A model generated the notes under the pieces. The model did not search any database, had not been told where the DNA came from, and worked only from the letters and a program-made list of their open reading frames with translations. From contig DASQFN010000047.1 in assembly GCA_035633115.1 (NCBI GenBank), forward strand, positions 62,001-126,000: DNA of 64,000 bases. The letters run 5' to 3'. Both the position numbers and the translations under genes were made by a program. Position 1 is the first letter of the stretch; the number at the start of each line of letters is the position of its first letter. Below, in pieces: positions 54,392-63,530 of this stretch. The DNA is from Gemmatimonadaceae bacterium (GTDB lineage: Bacteria > Gemmatimonadota > Gemmatimonadetes > Gemmatimonadales > Gemmatimonadaceae).

Positions 54392-55447
54392 ATGGACGTT
54401 TTCTACAGAGAGGCAGAGGATCGGTGGGTGCGCGGCGATCGGTTCATAAGGGCAATAGCTCGAAGCACCTTGCCCCGAAAGCCGCGCTACCCAAGTGGAA
54501 TGCAGATGGTCGTTCGCAACTTTTTGCGCGGCCTCGAGCGGCGGCAGATACGCTACCGTTTCAACCCGCTGCCAATACTCGTCCCGCGATCGGCACCTGT
54601 CATATCCTTCGGACTCGGCGCGAAAGGCGTGGAAGGGCTCAGGCGTGGCACCCCCGTCATTGCGGCGATTGGATGGCCTTTGCCACCCGAGCTGCCGAGT
54701 CTCTGCCGCGATCACAACGTGCGAAAGTATTTGCAGCATTCCGCATGGGTTCTCGACCTCGCAAAAGCCTTCGGCATCTATGATCCCGCGATCTTCGATC
54801 TCTGGCCGGCAGGAATCGATACCCGGGAGTGGATTGAGCTGAAGGCGGAAAAGGACGTGGACGTCCTCATCTACGACAAGCTCTATTTCGAAAGGAGGAA
54901 ATTCGAAGCCGAGCTACTCCAGCCCGTCAGGGAATATCTCCACTCCAGGGGATACAGCTCCCTGGAAATCAGGTACGGAGATTATTCACCTGCGGAATAC
55001 AGGAGCGCGCTGAGCAGAGCGAAGTCGATGCTGTTTCTTTCCGCGCACGAGAGTCAGGGCCTCGCCTACCAGGAGTGCTTATCCAGCAATATTCCTGTGA
55101 TCGCGTGGAATCCCGGAGTCTGGCTCGACCCAAGCCGCTTTTCGTACGGGATGCCAGTTGTCCCAGCCACCTCGGTGCCATTTTTCGATGGACGTTGCGG
55201 CAGTACGTTCAGAGAACTCAACGAGTTCCCCGAGAAGTTCGAGTCTTTCATGGAAGGCGTCGCGTCCGGAGACTTTGCACCCCGTCAGTTCGTTCTCGAT
55301 TGCCTTTCGATTGAAAAGTCGACGGAAAGGATGCTGGAAATCCACCGGTCTGTCACTGACGAGGCGCTCGCTCTTCCAGCGTTTCCGCACCGGGCTTCAG
55401 GTGCGCCCACCGAATCGCTCCCCTCGAATCCGCGATCTGATGCCTGA
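54392..55447 (+). CDS. Glycosyltransferase (GT4-like)
   Basis: 351 residues. Weaker GT-B signals: GIDTREWIELKAEKDVDVLIY at the domain junction, and FLSAHESQGLAYQECLSSNIPVIAW as the donor-binding ExxxxxE-like motif. The N-terminal Rossmann part is short. The stop overlaps the next gene by 8 bases. Sugar and linkage are not predictable. Confidence 0.78.
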   Translation: MDVFYREAEDRWVRGDRFIRAIARSTLPRKPRYPSGMQMVVRNFLRGLERRQIRYRFNPLPILVPRSAPVISFGLGAKGVEGLRRGTPVIAAIGWPLPPELPSLCRDHNVRKYLQHSAWVLDLAKAFGIYDPAIFDLWPAGIDTREWIELKAEKDVDVLIYDKLYFERRKFEAELLQPVREYLHSRGYSSLEIRYGDYSPAEYRSALSRAKSMLFLSAHESQGLAYQECLSSNIPVIAWNPGVWLDPSRFSYGMPVVPATSVPFFDGRCGSTFRELNEFPEKFESFMEGVASGDFAPRQFVLDCLSIEKSTERMLEIHRSVTDEALALPAFPHRASGAPTESLPSNPRSDA

Positions 55448-56210
55448 CGAATACACTACGCTGCTGGAAAACAACCGCGTGGTTCAATTCGTGAGTCGGA
55501 AGTTCCAGGTAGAGGATTCTGCGGAGAGGCTTCGACTATCGGATCCCTATTACCGGTTCTGCCGAATCATCGAGCTCCTGAAAACAGCCGGCGTCGCTCC
55601 AGCTGAGAGCGACACGTGGTTGGATCTGGGTTGTCATCATGGGCAGTTTCTCGCGGTGATATCCCGCGTGCACGACGGTACATGGATCGGCATGGATGAC
55701 TGGGACCTGAAAGCGGCGATGCCGTTCACGTCCTTTCGTTATTATCAGACCGACCTGGCGGGTGACGAGTGGCCGTCATATTTGCGCCGCGAAAGTGTTC
55801 GATTCGTGTCGGCCCTCGAAGTCATCGAGCACATGACGGACACAGACAGGTTTCTCCGGGCGGTAAAATGCGTTTCAATGCCCGGCGCGTATCTTGTGCT
55901 CAGCACACCCAACATAAATTCTCTCCGGAACAGGGTACTGGTGCCGTTTGGTGTTTACCCTGCCTCGCTGGAGTATCGCAACGTGATTCACCATGTGCGG
56001 CTGTTCAACCTCGCGAAGTTGAAAGCACTCCTGTCGGAGCACGGGTTTGTCGTGCGTAGCTGCATCGGTGTCAGCTTCCTGCCCGAGAGATTGCTGCGTT
56101 TTCCCGTTCTCAGACATGTTTCGGAAAAGCTGGCGGACGCGTTTCCTCAGCTCTGCGGCAACATAATTGTGATTGCCCAGCGCAATGATGGCGAGATTCC
56201 CTCGAGATGA
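55440..56210 (+). CDS. Class I SAM-dependent methyltransferase
   Basis: 256 residues. WLDLGCHHGQFLAVISRV is the SAM loop; VSALEVIEHMTDTDRFLRAV and PGAYLVLSTPNINSLRNRV follow the Methyltransf_23 pattern. The ATG at 55440 overlaps the previous gene; the longer frame upstream is its shadow. It lies among glycosyltransferases and is a candidate glycan methylase. Confidence 0.85.
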   Translation: MPDEYTTLLENNRVVQFVSRKFQVEDSAERLRLSDPYYRFCRIIELLKTAGVAPAESDTWLDLGCHHGQFLAVISRVHDGTWIGMDDWDLKAAMPFTSFRYYQTDLAGDEWPSYLRRESVRFVSALEVIEHMTDTDRFLRAVKCVSMPGAYLVLSTPNINSLRNRVLVPFGVYPASLEYRNVIHHVRLFNLAKLKALLSEHGFVVRSCIGVSFLPERLLRFPVLRHVSEKLADAFPQLCGNIIVIAQRNDGEIPSR

Positions 56211-57474
56211 AGGATCCTGTTCCGTTGAGCTGTTGAGTTTGGCAAGAATACTGATCCTCATTGGTGGGCCATTATGGACGAACCCGAGAACGCAGAAGGA
56301 AGCGGACGTTCTCGCCGATATTGGCCATGAGGTCAGCGTCGGCGGTGTATGGTTTGACTCGCTGTCGGAATCCAGAGATCGGGCCATCTATGCAGGCAAG
56401 CCCTGGACTTTCCGGCCGATTCTCGATTTCAGGCCCCGCACCCTGCGGGGACGTATCAAGAACATTCAGGTCCGCGCTCGAACGCGCGCCGCCCGTGAGC
56501 TTTTCAAACGGCTGGGATTGGTTCTGCCGGCAATCCACGGCTACGGCCACTCGGAGATGCTGGCGACAGCGTTGAAACTCGAGGCAGAGCTGACGATCGT
56601 GCATTCCGAAGCGGGCCTATGGGTCGGAGACAGGCTCCTCGACCGGAACATGAACGTGGGTGCTGATTTCGAGGATTGGTTCTCCGAAGATCTCGCAGGT
56701 CACGACCGGGCGCTCAAGCCGATAACGCGAATCAAGGAGCTCGAGCGGCGACACGTACGCGAGTGTGCCTACCTGGTGACAACCTCAAACGCTCTGGCGA
56801 AGGCACTCGCAGCCGAATACGAATCCCGAACCCCGGCGACGGTATACAATGTTTTTCCGCCAGACAGTACACGCGGCGCCACGAAACCGGGGCGCGATCG
56901 CGTTTCGAGTGAGCAGGTGTCACTCCATTGGTTCTCCCAGACCATTGGCCCCGGCCGGGGGCTGGAGCTTCTGTTCGAGTCGCTGCGACGGGTCGAGGTC
57001 CCGTGTGAAATCCATCTAAGAGGAGCTGTCACAGCGCAAGTGAAAGCAGCGCTTCAGTCCCAGATTCCCCCGGGATGGCGCGATCGGATCTATTTTCACG
57101 GTACAGTGAGCAACGAGGAGCTGCCCCGGCGGATCGCAGAGCACGATGTGGGGCTCGCCTTGGAGTCTTCGACGACCCGAAGCAGGGACCTCACCATCAC
57201 GAACAAGCTTTTTCAGTACATGCAGGGTGGCCTGGCTGTAATTGCAACAGCCACTGCCGGTCAGCGTGAGGTCTTCTCGGCAGCACCGGGAATTGGAATG
57301 CTGGTTCACGAGGGCAACGCATCCGAGCTGGCCGGCGCGATTACCGCGTTGGTGTCGGACAGGACTCTCCTGATGAAGATCAGGGAAACAGCGCGAGAAC
57401 ATTTCAATCATCGGTTTTCCTGGGCGGAGCAGCGGGCCGCGATCGTGGGCGAAGTATCCCGGGCCCTCGCCTGA
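56185..57474 (+). CDS. Glycosyltransferase, GT4-like
   Basis: About 429 residues from ATG 56185, which overlaps the methyltransferase by 26 bases. TTG 56233 or 56239, directly before the first strand ARILILIGGPLWTN, is also possible. Second domain: SLHWFSQTIGPGRGLELLFESL, and the donor region HDVGLALESSTTRSRDLTITNKLFQYMQGGLAVIA, an arrangement typical of capsule-type GT4 enzymes. Confidence 0.83.
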   Translation: MMARFPRDEGSCSVELLSLARILILIGGPLWTNPRTQKEADVLADIGHEVSVGGVWFDSLSESRDRAIYAGKPWTFRPILDFRPRTLRGRIKNIQVRARTRAARELFKRLGLVLPAIHGYGHSEMLATALKLEAELTIVHSEAGLWVGDRLLDRNMNVGADFEDWFSEDLAGHDRALKPITRIKELERRHVRECAYLVTTSNALAKALAAEYESRTPATVYNVFPPDSTRGATKPGRDRVSSEQVSLHWFSQTIGPGRGLELLFESLRRVEVPCEIHLRGAVTAQVKAALQSQIPPGWRDRIYFHGTVSNEELPRRIAEHDVGLALESSTTRSRDLTITNKLFQYMQGGLAVIATATAGQREVFSAAPGIGMLVHEGNASELAGAITALVSDRTLLMKIRETAREHFNHRFSWAEQRAAIVGEVSRALA

Positions 57475-57555
57475 GACAGTCCGACTCTTCAATTGGCAAC
57501 AGCGCTTCCATGCTGACGCTGTTCTTTCCGTGGTCCACCCCGGCCGGCTGATTTT

Positions 57556-58584
57556 CTGCGCATTCTCCTGCTGATGGACCCGTTTCTTCCCGTTCCGCCG
57601 GTACACTACGGCGGAATTGAGAGAGTGATCTATGACATCGCCTGCCGATACAGCTCGATGGGACACAGAGTGACTCTTGTCGCGGGACCGAATTCCAAAT
57701 CCCCTGACAGGCTGGTGACCTTCGGAAAAAACGGCAACGGATCGGCGAGACTTGACTATTCGCTGATTGAAGAGGTGAATGCCGTGCTGCGGCAGGAGAT
57801 CGGCGGGCACGATGTGCTGCACAACTTCGGTCGCCTCGCATTTCTATTGCCGGTGGCCTGGAACAGGATTCGAAAGATTCAGACGTACATGCGTCGGGTA
57901 AGATCTCGAAACGTTCAGCTGCTGAACAGCATCGGGGTTCGAAACCTCACCTATACCGCCGTATCGAATGCGATAGCGAAGACGGGAGCGCGAGGCGGAG
58001 GTGATTGGCGGACCGTATACAACTGCGCCCCAGTGGAACGATTCACGTTCGCGTCAATAGTGGACGCATCTGCTCCTCTGGTTTTTCTCGGGCGTCTGGA
58101 ACGCTGCAAGGGGGCGCACAATGCAATTCGGGCAGCGAAGCTCTCGGGCCGGAATCTCGTAATCGCTGGTAACGTTTCCTCGCTCCCTGAGGAGCGGGAA
58201 TATTTCCATTCAGAGCTCGAGCCGGAGTTTGACGCCGGACAGATTCGTTATATAGGAGAAGTGGACGACACACAGAAAAATGCTTTGCTGGGACAGGCAG
58301 CGGCCCTGCTTCTTCCGGTTCAATGGGAAGAGCCGTTCCCGGTCGTGCTGCCCGAGGCGTTCGCATGCGGCACTCCCGTGCTCGCGTTTCCCGGAGGCGG
58401 AATTCCGGAAGGAATCATCCAGGGAAAAACAGGCTTCATCAGTACGTCACCCGAAGAGATGGCTCGCGACGTTGCCCGGCTCGGCGAGCTCTCACGAGCA
58501 GAATGTCGCGCTGCCGCGGTCCGGGAATTCAGCGATCACGTAATTGCATCGCGGTACCTGGCGATCTATTCCGAGACTCACTAG
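57556..58584 (+). CDS. Glycosyltransferase, GT4 family (possible CTG start)
   Basis: 336 residues from ATG 57574, or 342 if a CTG at 57556 is used. The N-terminal strand of GT4 enzymes (LRILLLMDPFLPVPPVHYGG) is complete only from the CTG, and there is no ATG, GTG or TTG between it and the upstream stop at 57514. Later motifs: LVFLGRLERCKGAHNAIRAA and LPVQWEEPFPVVLPEAFACGTPVLAF. Coordinates here use the CTG; the ATG start is the conservative choice. Confidence 0.85.
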   Translation: MRILLLMDPFLPVPPVHYGGIERVIYDIACRYSSMGHRVTLVAGPNSKSPDRLVTFGKNGNGSARLDYSLIEEVNAVLRQEIGGHDVLHNFGRLAFLLPVAWNRIRKIQTYMRRVRSRNVQLLNSIGVRNLTYTAVSNAIAKTGARGGGDWRTVYNCAPVERFTFASIVDASAPLVFLGRLERCKGAHNAIRAAKLSGRNLVIAGNVSSLPEEREYFHSELEPEFDAGQIRYIGEVDDTQKNALLGQAAALLLPVQWEEPFPVVLPEAFACGTPVLAFPGGGIPEGIIQGKTGFISTSPEEMARDVARLGELSRAECRAAAVREFSDHVIASRYLAIYSETH

Positions 58585-58602
58585 GGTGAGATTTGGTGCA
58601 GG

Positions 58603-59325
58603 ATGACCTTGAAACAGAAAATCGGGAAATTTGTTTTCCGCTCCGTCCCGGTTTCCCGACACGTTTTCGATCATTTTCGCCTGGAGCTCAATGCGATGTG
58701 GGTTCGCATCGCTCACCTGGTTCATCCCGGCTATGTAGCCCGGGTGCGGCGTCTCAAGGCGAAGAAGTCTCTTCTGGTCAACGTCGGATGTGGACCTTAT
58801 GGAAAGCCCGACGGTTGGATCAACCTGGATCTTCACCAACTGCAAAACGTGTACGTTCGCGCGGACTGTCGGCGGCGCCTACCTCTCGCGGACGCGTCAT
58901 GTCGCGGAATTCACGTTGAAATGTTCCTCGAGCATCTCGATCCGTTCGATGAGCTGAATTCCTTTCTTTCCGACTGCTACAGAGCGCTCGAGCCAGGCGG
59001 GATACTTCGTGTCATCGTGCCCGACGCCGAGCTCTTCGTCAGAGCGTACTTATCCCCCGGGTGGGAAGCGTTGAACGAAATCAGTTACGGTGGCGAAAAC
59101 TGGGCAGAGGTGTACCCTGGAAAAATGGAAGCTCTCAACCACGTCTTTCAGCAGGGATACGAGCATTACGGTGGCTGGGACTATGAGCGTCTCGAAAGGC
59201 TTCTTAAGAACGCGGGGTTTGGTCGATGCCAGCGAGTGCAGTACGCCAAAGGTGAATTTCCCGGCGGGCCGATCGACAGAGAGTACCACCGACAAAATGG
59301 CATCTATGCGGAAGCCACGAAATAA
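58603..59325 (+). CDS. SAM-dependent methyltransferase-like protein
   Basis: 240 residues. LLVNVGCGPYGKPDGWINLDL is the SAM loop in the form often seen in glycan clusters; VEMFLEHLDPFDELNSFLSD and LEPGGILRVIVPDAELFVRAY follow. The ATG lies 18 bases after the glycosyltransferase. Target unknown. Confidence 0.83.
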   Translation: MTLKQKIGKFVFRSVPVSRHVFDHFRLELNAMWVRIAHLVHPGYVARVRRLKAKKSLLVNVGCGPYGKPDGWINLDLHQLQNVYVRADCRRRLPLADASCRGIHVEMFLEHLDPFDELNSFLSDCYRALEPGGILRVIVPDAELFVRAYLSPGWEALNEISYGGENWAEVYPGKMEALNHVFQQGYEHYGGWDYERLERLLKNAGFGRCQRVQYAKGEFPGGPIDREYHRQNGIYAEATK

Positions 59326-59340
59326 CGTCCGAGCTCGGGA

Positions 59341-60663
59341 ATGACGAACGAGAACGGAGCCGCCTCGCGGGCCAAACGGGTCCTGGTCATCAGTCCCAGG
59401 TTTCCTCCTACGAGCGCTCCTGATCATCAACGTGTGCGGATGATGCTTCCAAGCCTTTCCGAGCTCGGTTGGCACGCAGTGGTGATGGCCGTCGATCCTC
59501 GCTACGTCGAGGCGCCGCTCGAAGACGATCTCCTCTTGACGATCCCTGAAGGGACGGAAATCGTGCGCTGCCGCGCCGTGCCGCAGGAACTGACGCGCAG
59601 GTTCGGATTCGGCAGCCTGGGTATCCGGGCAGGTGCATCGCTGCGAAAAAACGGAGACGCGCTTATCGAGGCCTCCCATTTCGATCTGGTCTTCTTTTCC
59701 ACGACTGAATTCGGCGTCATTCCGCTCGGCTCCAGATGGAAGCGCCGCTACGGCGTACCGTTCGTGGTAGACCTGCAGGACCCGTGGGTGAACAATCACT
59801 ATCGGATTACCGGGACCCCGCCGCCCGGAGGGATGGTCAAGCATCGCGCCACTCAAATGATCGCCGCTGCGGCCGAGGGTCGCACGTTGAGGGCGGCAGC
59901 ACATGTCATCTCAGTCTCTCCGAAATACAGAGACGATCTCTGTGAACGATATCCTTTCCTCTCACCTGCCGGATTTTCAATTATTCCCTTTGGCGGGTCG
60001 CTCCGTGATTTCGACCTGATGCAGCGCATCACCCGCTCGCAGCGCATTTTTGACCCTTCCGATGGCCGGCGACATTGGCTGTACGCGGGGACAGCGCCTC
60101 CGGGAATACGCTCCACGATCATTCCCTTCTTCCTCGCGCTAAAGCGTGCACTGGACGCAGGGATAATCGAGGAGGACTCTCTCAGAATTCATTTCGTGGG
60201 GACGGACTACGCACCGGCGGGAGCGGCAGTTCGACGGATCATTCCCACTGCTCAAGAGTTCGGCTTCGGTGACATCGTTTCCGAGCACCCGCAACGCATT
60301 CCGTATCTAGAGACTTTGAAATGTCTGACGGAGGCGCACGCATTGCTTCTTTTCGGCTGGGACGATCCGGGATATACCGCGTCGAAGCTCTACCCCTACA
60401 TACTGGCGAAGAAGCCGCTCCTGACTGTGCTCCACGCGGAGAGCTCCGGCAACGAGGTGATGCACGCGGCGAAAGCCGGAGTCTCAGTCTGCTTTGACGT
60501 TGCGTCCCATGCAGCGGAGACCGCCGACGGCATTTTTGAGTTGTGGTTTCGGGATCGCGCATTCGACGCACTTCCCAGTACGGACTGGGCTGGATTCGCG
60601 CCATACACTGCGGAGGCGATGAGCCGGAAAGTGGCGAGAGTCTTCGACAGCGTCTGCCCGTAA
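59341..60663 (+). CDS. Glycosyltransferase (GT4-like)
   Basis: 440 residues. RVLVISPRFPPTSAPDHQRVRM at the N-terminus, then FVVDLQDPWVNNHYRITG, HWLYAGTAPPGIRSTIIPFF and the C-terminal domain with ALLLFGWDDPGYTASKLYPYILAKKPLL. The last part resembles enzymes that lack a strong ExxxxxE and use a KLYPY-type donor loop. Coupled by a short gap to the next gene. Confidence 0.82.
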   Translation: MTNENGAASRAKRVLVISPRFPPTSAPDHQRVRMMLPSLSELGWHAVVMAVDPRYVEAPLEDDLLLTIPEGTEIVRCRAVPQELTRRFGFGSLGIRAGASLRKNGDALIEASHFDLVFFSTTEFGVIPLGSRWKRRYGVPFVVDLQDPWVNNHYRITGTPPPGGMVKHRATQMIAAAAEGRTLRAAAHVISVSPKYRDDLCERYPFLSPAGFSIIPFGGSLRDFDLMQRITRSQRIFDPSDGRRHWLYAGTAPPGIRSTIIPFFLALKRALDAGIIEEDSLRIHFVGTDYAPAGAAVRRIIPTAQEFGFGDIVSEHPQRIPYLETLKCLTEAHALLLFGWDDPGYTASKLYPYILAKKPLLTVLHAESSGNEVMHAAKAGVSVCFDVASHAAETADGIFELWFRDRAFDALPSTDWAGFAPYTAEAMSRKVARVFDSVCP

Positions 60664-60683
60664 TCTGAGCAGTCCCTCAGGCC

Positions 60684-61880
60684 ATGGTGCGGCTCGCGAT
60701 TCTGTCGACACACCCGATTCAATACAACGCCCCGGCGTTCGCGGGTCTTGCCGGCCACCCCGATCTCGAGGTGAAGGTTTTTTACGAGTGGGAGGGCACC
60801 TCGATAAAACCGGATCGGGAGTTCGGCCGAACGGTCGCCTGGGACGTTCCATTGCTGGACGGGTACGACTCGTCTTTCCTGCCCAACAGGGCGAAAGACC
60901 CTGGGACGCATCATTTCCGGGGAATCGACAATCCAGGTGTCGTCGACGCGATTTCTGCGTGGCGACCGGACGTGCTCCTTGTGTACGGGTGGGCACATGC
61001 GTCGCACCTTCGGGCGCTCCGGTATTTTCATGGTCGAGTTCCGATCCTGTTTCGCGGGGACTCGACTCTCCTCGACGAACGACCAGCGTGGCGTCGCGCT
61101 GCACGTCGCGCCGCGCTTCGAATGGTCTATCGCAATGTCGATGCGGCTCTGTATCCGGGCGAGGCAAGCCGCAGGTACTTTCTGGCGCACGGGCTTGAAC
61201 CGCAGCAGCTTCACTGGGCACCACACGCCGTGGACAACGATCGTTTCTCGAGTGATGCCGCGCGGAAGGAGATGTTGGCGCGCCAGTGGCGAACCCGATT
61301 AGGGATCTCGCCGGACGCCGTCGTATTCTTGTTTTCGGGGAAACTTGTCAGATGGAAAGACCCCGAGCTGCTGCTGGAGGCGTTCATTGGGATCAGTCGG
61401 TCCGCTGTCCCCCCTGTTCCGCATCTCGTCTTTGCGGGTGACGGAGATTTGTTGCAGTCGCTCCGTTCGCGATGCGACTCGCGGGAGGACGTCCACTTCA
61501 CCGGTTTTCAGAACCAGAGCGTGATGCCGATCGTCTACCGTCTTGGCGATGTGACAATGTTACCATCGGCGCGGGATACCTGGGGACTTGCGGTGAACGA
61601 GTCGATGGCGGCCCAGAGAGCTGCCATCGTGAGCGATCGCGTCGGGTGCGCACTCGATCTGATCAAGCCGCTCAAGACGGGAATTGTCTTCGAAGCCGGC
61701 AACAAGGCAAGCCTGGAAGAAGCGATGGCCTACTGTGTGGCGAACACGAAAGATTTGAGATCGATGGGACAAGAGGCCGGCCAGCTGATCGATGGCTGGT
61801 CGATTGGCGAGTTCGTGAGCGCGACCGCGGCCGCCGTTAATAAGCTTCACTCGCAGGTGTCGCGCGGCGGCCGCCGATGA
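60684..61880 (+). CDS. Glycosyltransferase, GT4 family
   Basis: 398 residues. LAILSTHPIQYNAPAFAGLA start, FLFSGKLVRWKDPELLLEAFIG junction, and LPSARDTWGLAVNESMAAQRAAIVSD donor motif: a clear GT-B enzyme. Its N-terminus recalls the WcaI/PimB-like group but the sugar cannot be assigned. A 120-base gap follows. Confidence 0.89.
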   Translation: MVRLAILSTHPIQYNAPAFAGLAGHPDLEVKVFYEWEGTSIKPDREFGRTVAWDVPLLDGYDSSFLPNRAKDPGTHHFRGIDNPGVVDAISAWRPDVLLVYGWAHASHLRALRYFHGRVPILFRGDSTLLDERPAWRRAARRAALRMVYRNVDAALYPGEASRRYFLAHGLEPQQLHWAPHAVDNDRFSSDAARKEMLARQWRTRLGISPDAVVFLFSGKLVRWKDPELLLEAFIGISRSAVPPVPHLVFAGDGDLLQSLRSRCDSREDVHFTGFQNQSVMPIVYRLGDVTMLPSARDTWGLAVNESMAAQRAAIVSDRVGCALDLIKPLKTGIVFEAGNKASLEEAMAYCVANTKDLRSMGQEAGQLIDGWSIGEFVSATAAAVNKLHSQVSRGGRR

Positions 61881-62000
61881 TCGTACTGGTGCCGCCCTGG
61901 CTCGGATAAGGAGTGCCTGCGCGGGCCTGAGCGCGGTGTCGTTTCGGATTGCCTCGGAACCCATCGGAATTGTAGCTTGGTTAAGCATGTTCCCACCATC

Positions 62001-63530
62001 ATGACCATCACCGGCAACCCGCCCGTAATTCCGGCGCCGGCAGCAGCGTTGCCGACGGGCTGGGGTGATTCAGCCCCTCATCCAGCGTTGACGCCGTCGT
62101 CGCAGCGATTGCGGCCTGCGGGCGTACCAGTGCGCCGATCGCTTCTCCGGTTGGCGGGCTTTGGTGCGATTCCCCTGATAGGGCTTGTAGCCGGGGATTG
62201 GATTGCCAGCGTTGCCCTGGCCGTTCTTTTCGTGGCCTGGAAATTTCTCTCCCGGGAGCCGGGGCCTCCGATCGTGGCTGCCGCGTTCAGCATGCAGTGG
62301 CTTCAGGTCGTCGCCGGGATTCTGTACTTCGTGTTCACGGGCCGGCGTGTTATCGAGATGCTTTCGGACGATTACCGGCCAATGGCCGTAATCGGCCTCA
62401 CGTCCATCGTGGTGCTCTTTACCGGCTTCTATCTGGCGGGAGGATTCGGCCGCGCGAAGCGACTGCGCGCCAATGCTCAACGCCTGCTCCCCTGGCCGAC
62501 GCTCAAGATCGCAGTCTTCTACGTCCTCACGGTTGCCCTGTCCGGAGTCCTCCAGGAAGTTGCCTTGTCAACGGGTGGCCTGACGCAGGTAATCCTGGTC
62601 TTCAGCCACGTTCGGTACGTGTTGCTGTTTTTGCTCGTGACGCGACTCACGACGCCGAGGCTGCGCTGGCCGTTGATCGCAGCGATACTCGCGACAGAAG
62701 TCGCTCTCGGGGTCACGGGATTCTACGGAGGCTTTCGGGAGCCTCTCGTAATCACGGCGATTGCGATCTTCGGGGCGATGGACAAGAAGAGAATCGGCAC
62801 GTGGGTTTTCATTGGGTCCATCGCGGCGCTCGCGTTGGCGGCCGCTCTGATCTGGACTGCCGCCAAGCCGATCGTCCGCCAGCCTGCCCTGGCCACCGCC
62901 TCACCCGCCGAACGTCTGAACGCGGTGATTTCGCTGACCGGACCCACCTTCGCCGGGGGGGCTGGAGCATGGAAGGGCCAGGCCGACAACCTCGTTTCAC
63001 GCCTGTGGGCGATTTATTACGCGGGACTTGCGTACAAGCGGATACCAGCGGTCATGCCGCACGAAAACGGCGCAATCCTATGGGGCGCGATCGAGAACGT
63101 CCTCACACCGCGGCTCTTCTTTCCCAGCAAGCCGGTGCTCCCCTCGCAGAGCGACGAGGTGCGAAAATATTCCGGAGTTTGGGTAGGAGGCCGCGAAATC
63201 AACACCAGCTTCGCGTTCGGATATGTTGGCGAAGCGTACGTCGATTTCGGACTTCCCCTCATGTTCGTCCCGATGTTCATTCTGGGACTTTCACTCGGCT
63301 TCGCTTATCGCTGGCTGAATCGCCACATAAGGCACGACGAGCTGCGCGTCGGCGTTACAGCAGTAATCGTCTGGTCAACCCTCGGAGTTTACGAGGCTTC
63401 GTGGGTGATGCTGATTGGGCCGTCAATCACTATCCTGGCGGTTCTTGGCGGGTCCGCTTACCTCCTCGATCGCACGCTCACAGCCGGAGGGAAGCAGCGC
63501 ACAATTGGCTATTTGTCGAAAGCCTCGTAG
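62001..63530 (+). CDS. Polytopic membrane protein, candidate polysaccharide polymerase
   Basis: About 509 residues with ten or more hydrophobic segments (for example FGAIPLIGLVAGDWIASVALAVLFVAWKF, VFYVLTVALSGVL, IAALALAAALIW). A large extracytoplasmic loop (about 290-395) contains GAWKGQADNLVSRLWAIYYAGLAYKR, PHENGAILWGAIENVLTPRLFFPSKP and NTSFAFGYVGEAYVDFG. The layout and the Arg-containing loops resemble Wzy/O-antigen polymerases, though sequence motifs are weak in that family. I favour ATG 62001; TTG 61977 is in frame. It ends 22 bases inside the opposing gene. Confidence 0.7.
   Translation: MTITGNPPVIPAPAAALPTGWGDSAPHPALTPSSQRLRPAGVPVRRSLLRLAGFGAIPLIGLVAGDWIASVALAVLFVAWKFLSREPGPPIVAAAFSMQWLQVVAGILYFVFTGRRVIEMLSDDYRPMAVIGLTSIVVLFTGFYLAGGFGRAKRLRANAQRLLPWPTLKIAVFYVLTVALSGVLQEVALSTGGLTQVILVFSHVRYVLLFLLVTRLTTPRLRWPLIAAILATEVALGVTGFYGGFREPLVITAIAIFGAMDKKRIGTWVFIGSIAALALAAALIWTAAKPIVRQPALATASPAERLNAVISLTGPTFAGGAGAWKGQADNLVSRLWAIYYAGLAYKRIPAVMPHENGAILWGAIENVLTPRLFFPSKPVLPSQSDEVRKYSGVWVGGREINTSFAFGYVGEAYVDFGLPLMFVPMFILGLSLGFAYRWLNRHIRHDELRVGVTAVIVWSTLGVYEASWVMLIGPSITILAVLGGSAYLLDRTLTAGGKQRTIGYLSKAS

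Noticed and set aside
60396-61226. Long minus-strand open frames opposite the glycosyltransferase genes
   Set aside because: They overlap two well-supported GT4 genes and translate to Arg-rich sequence with no family features.
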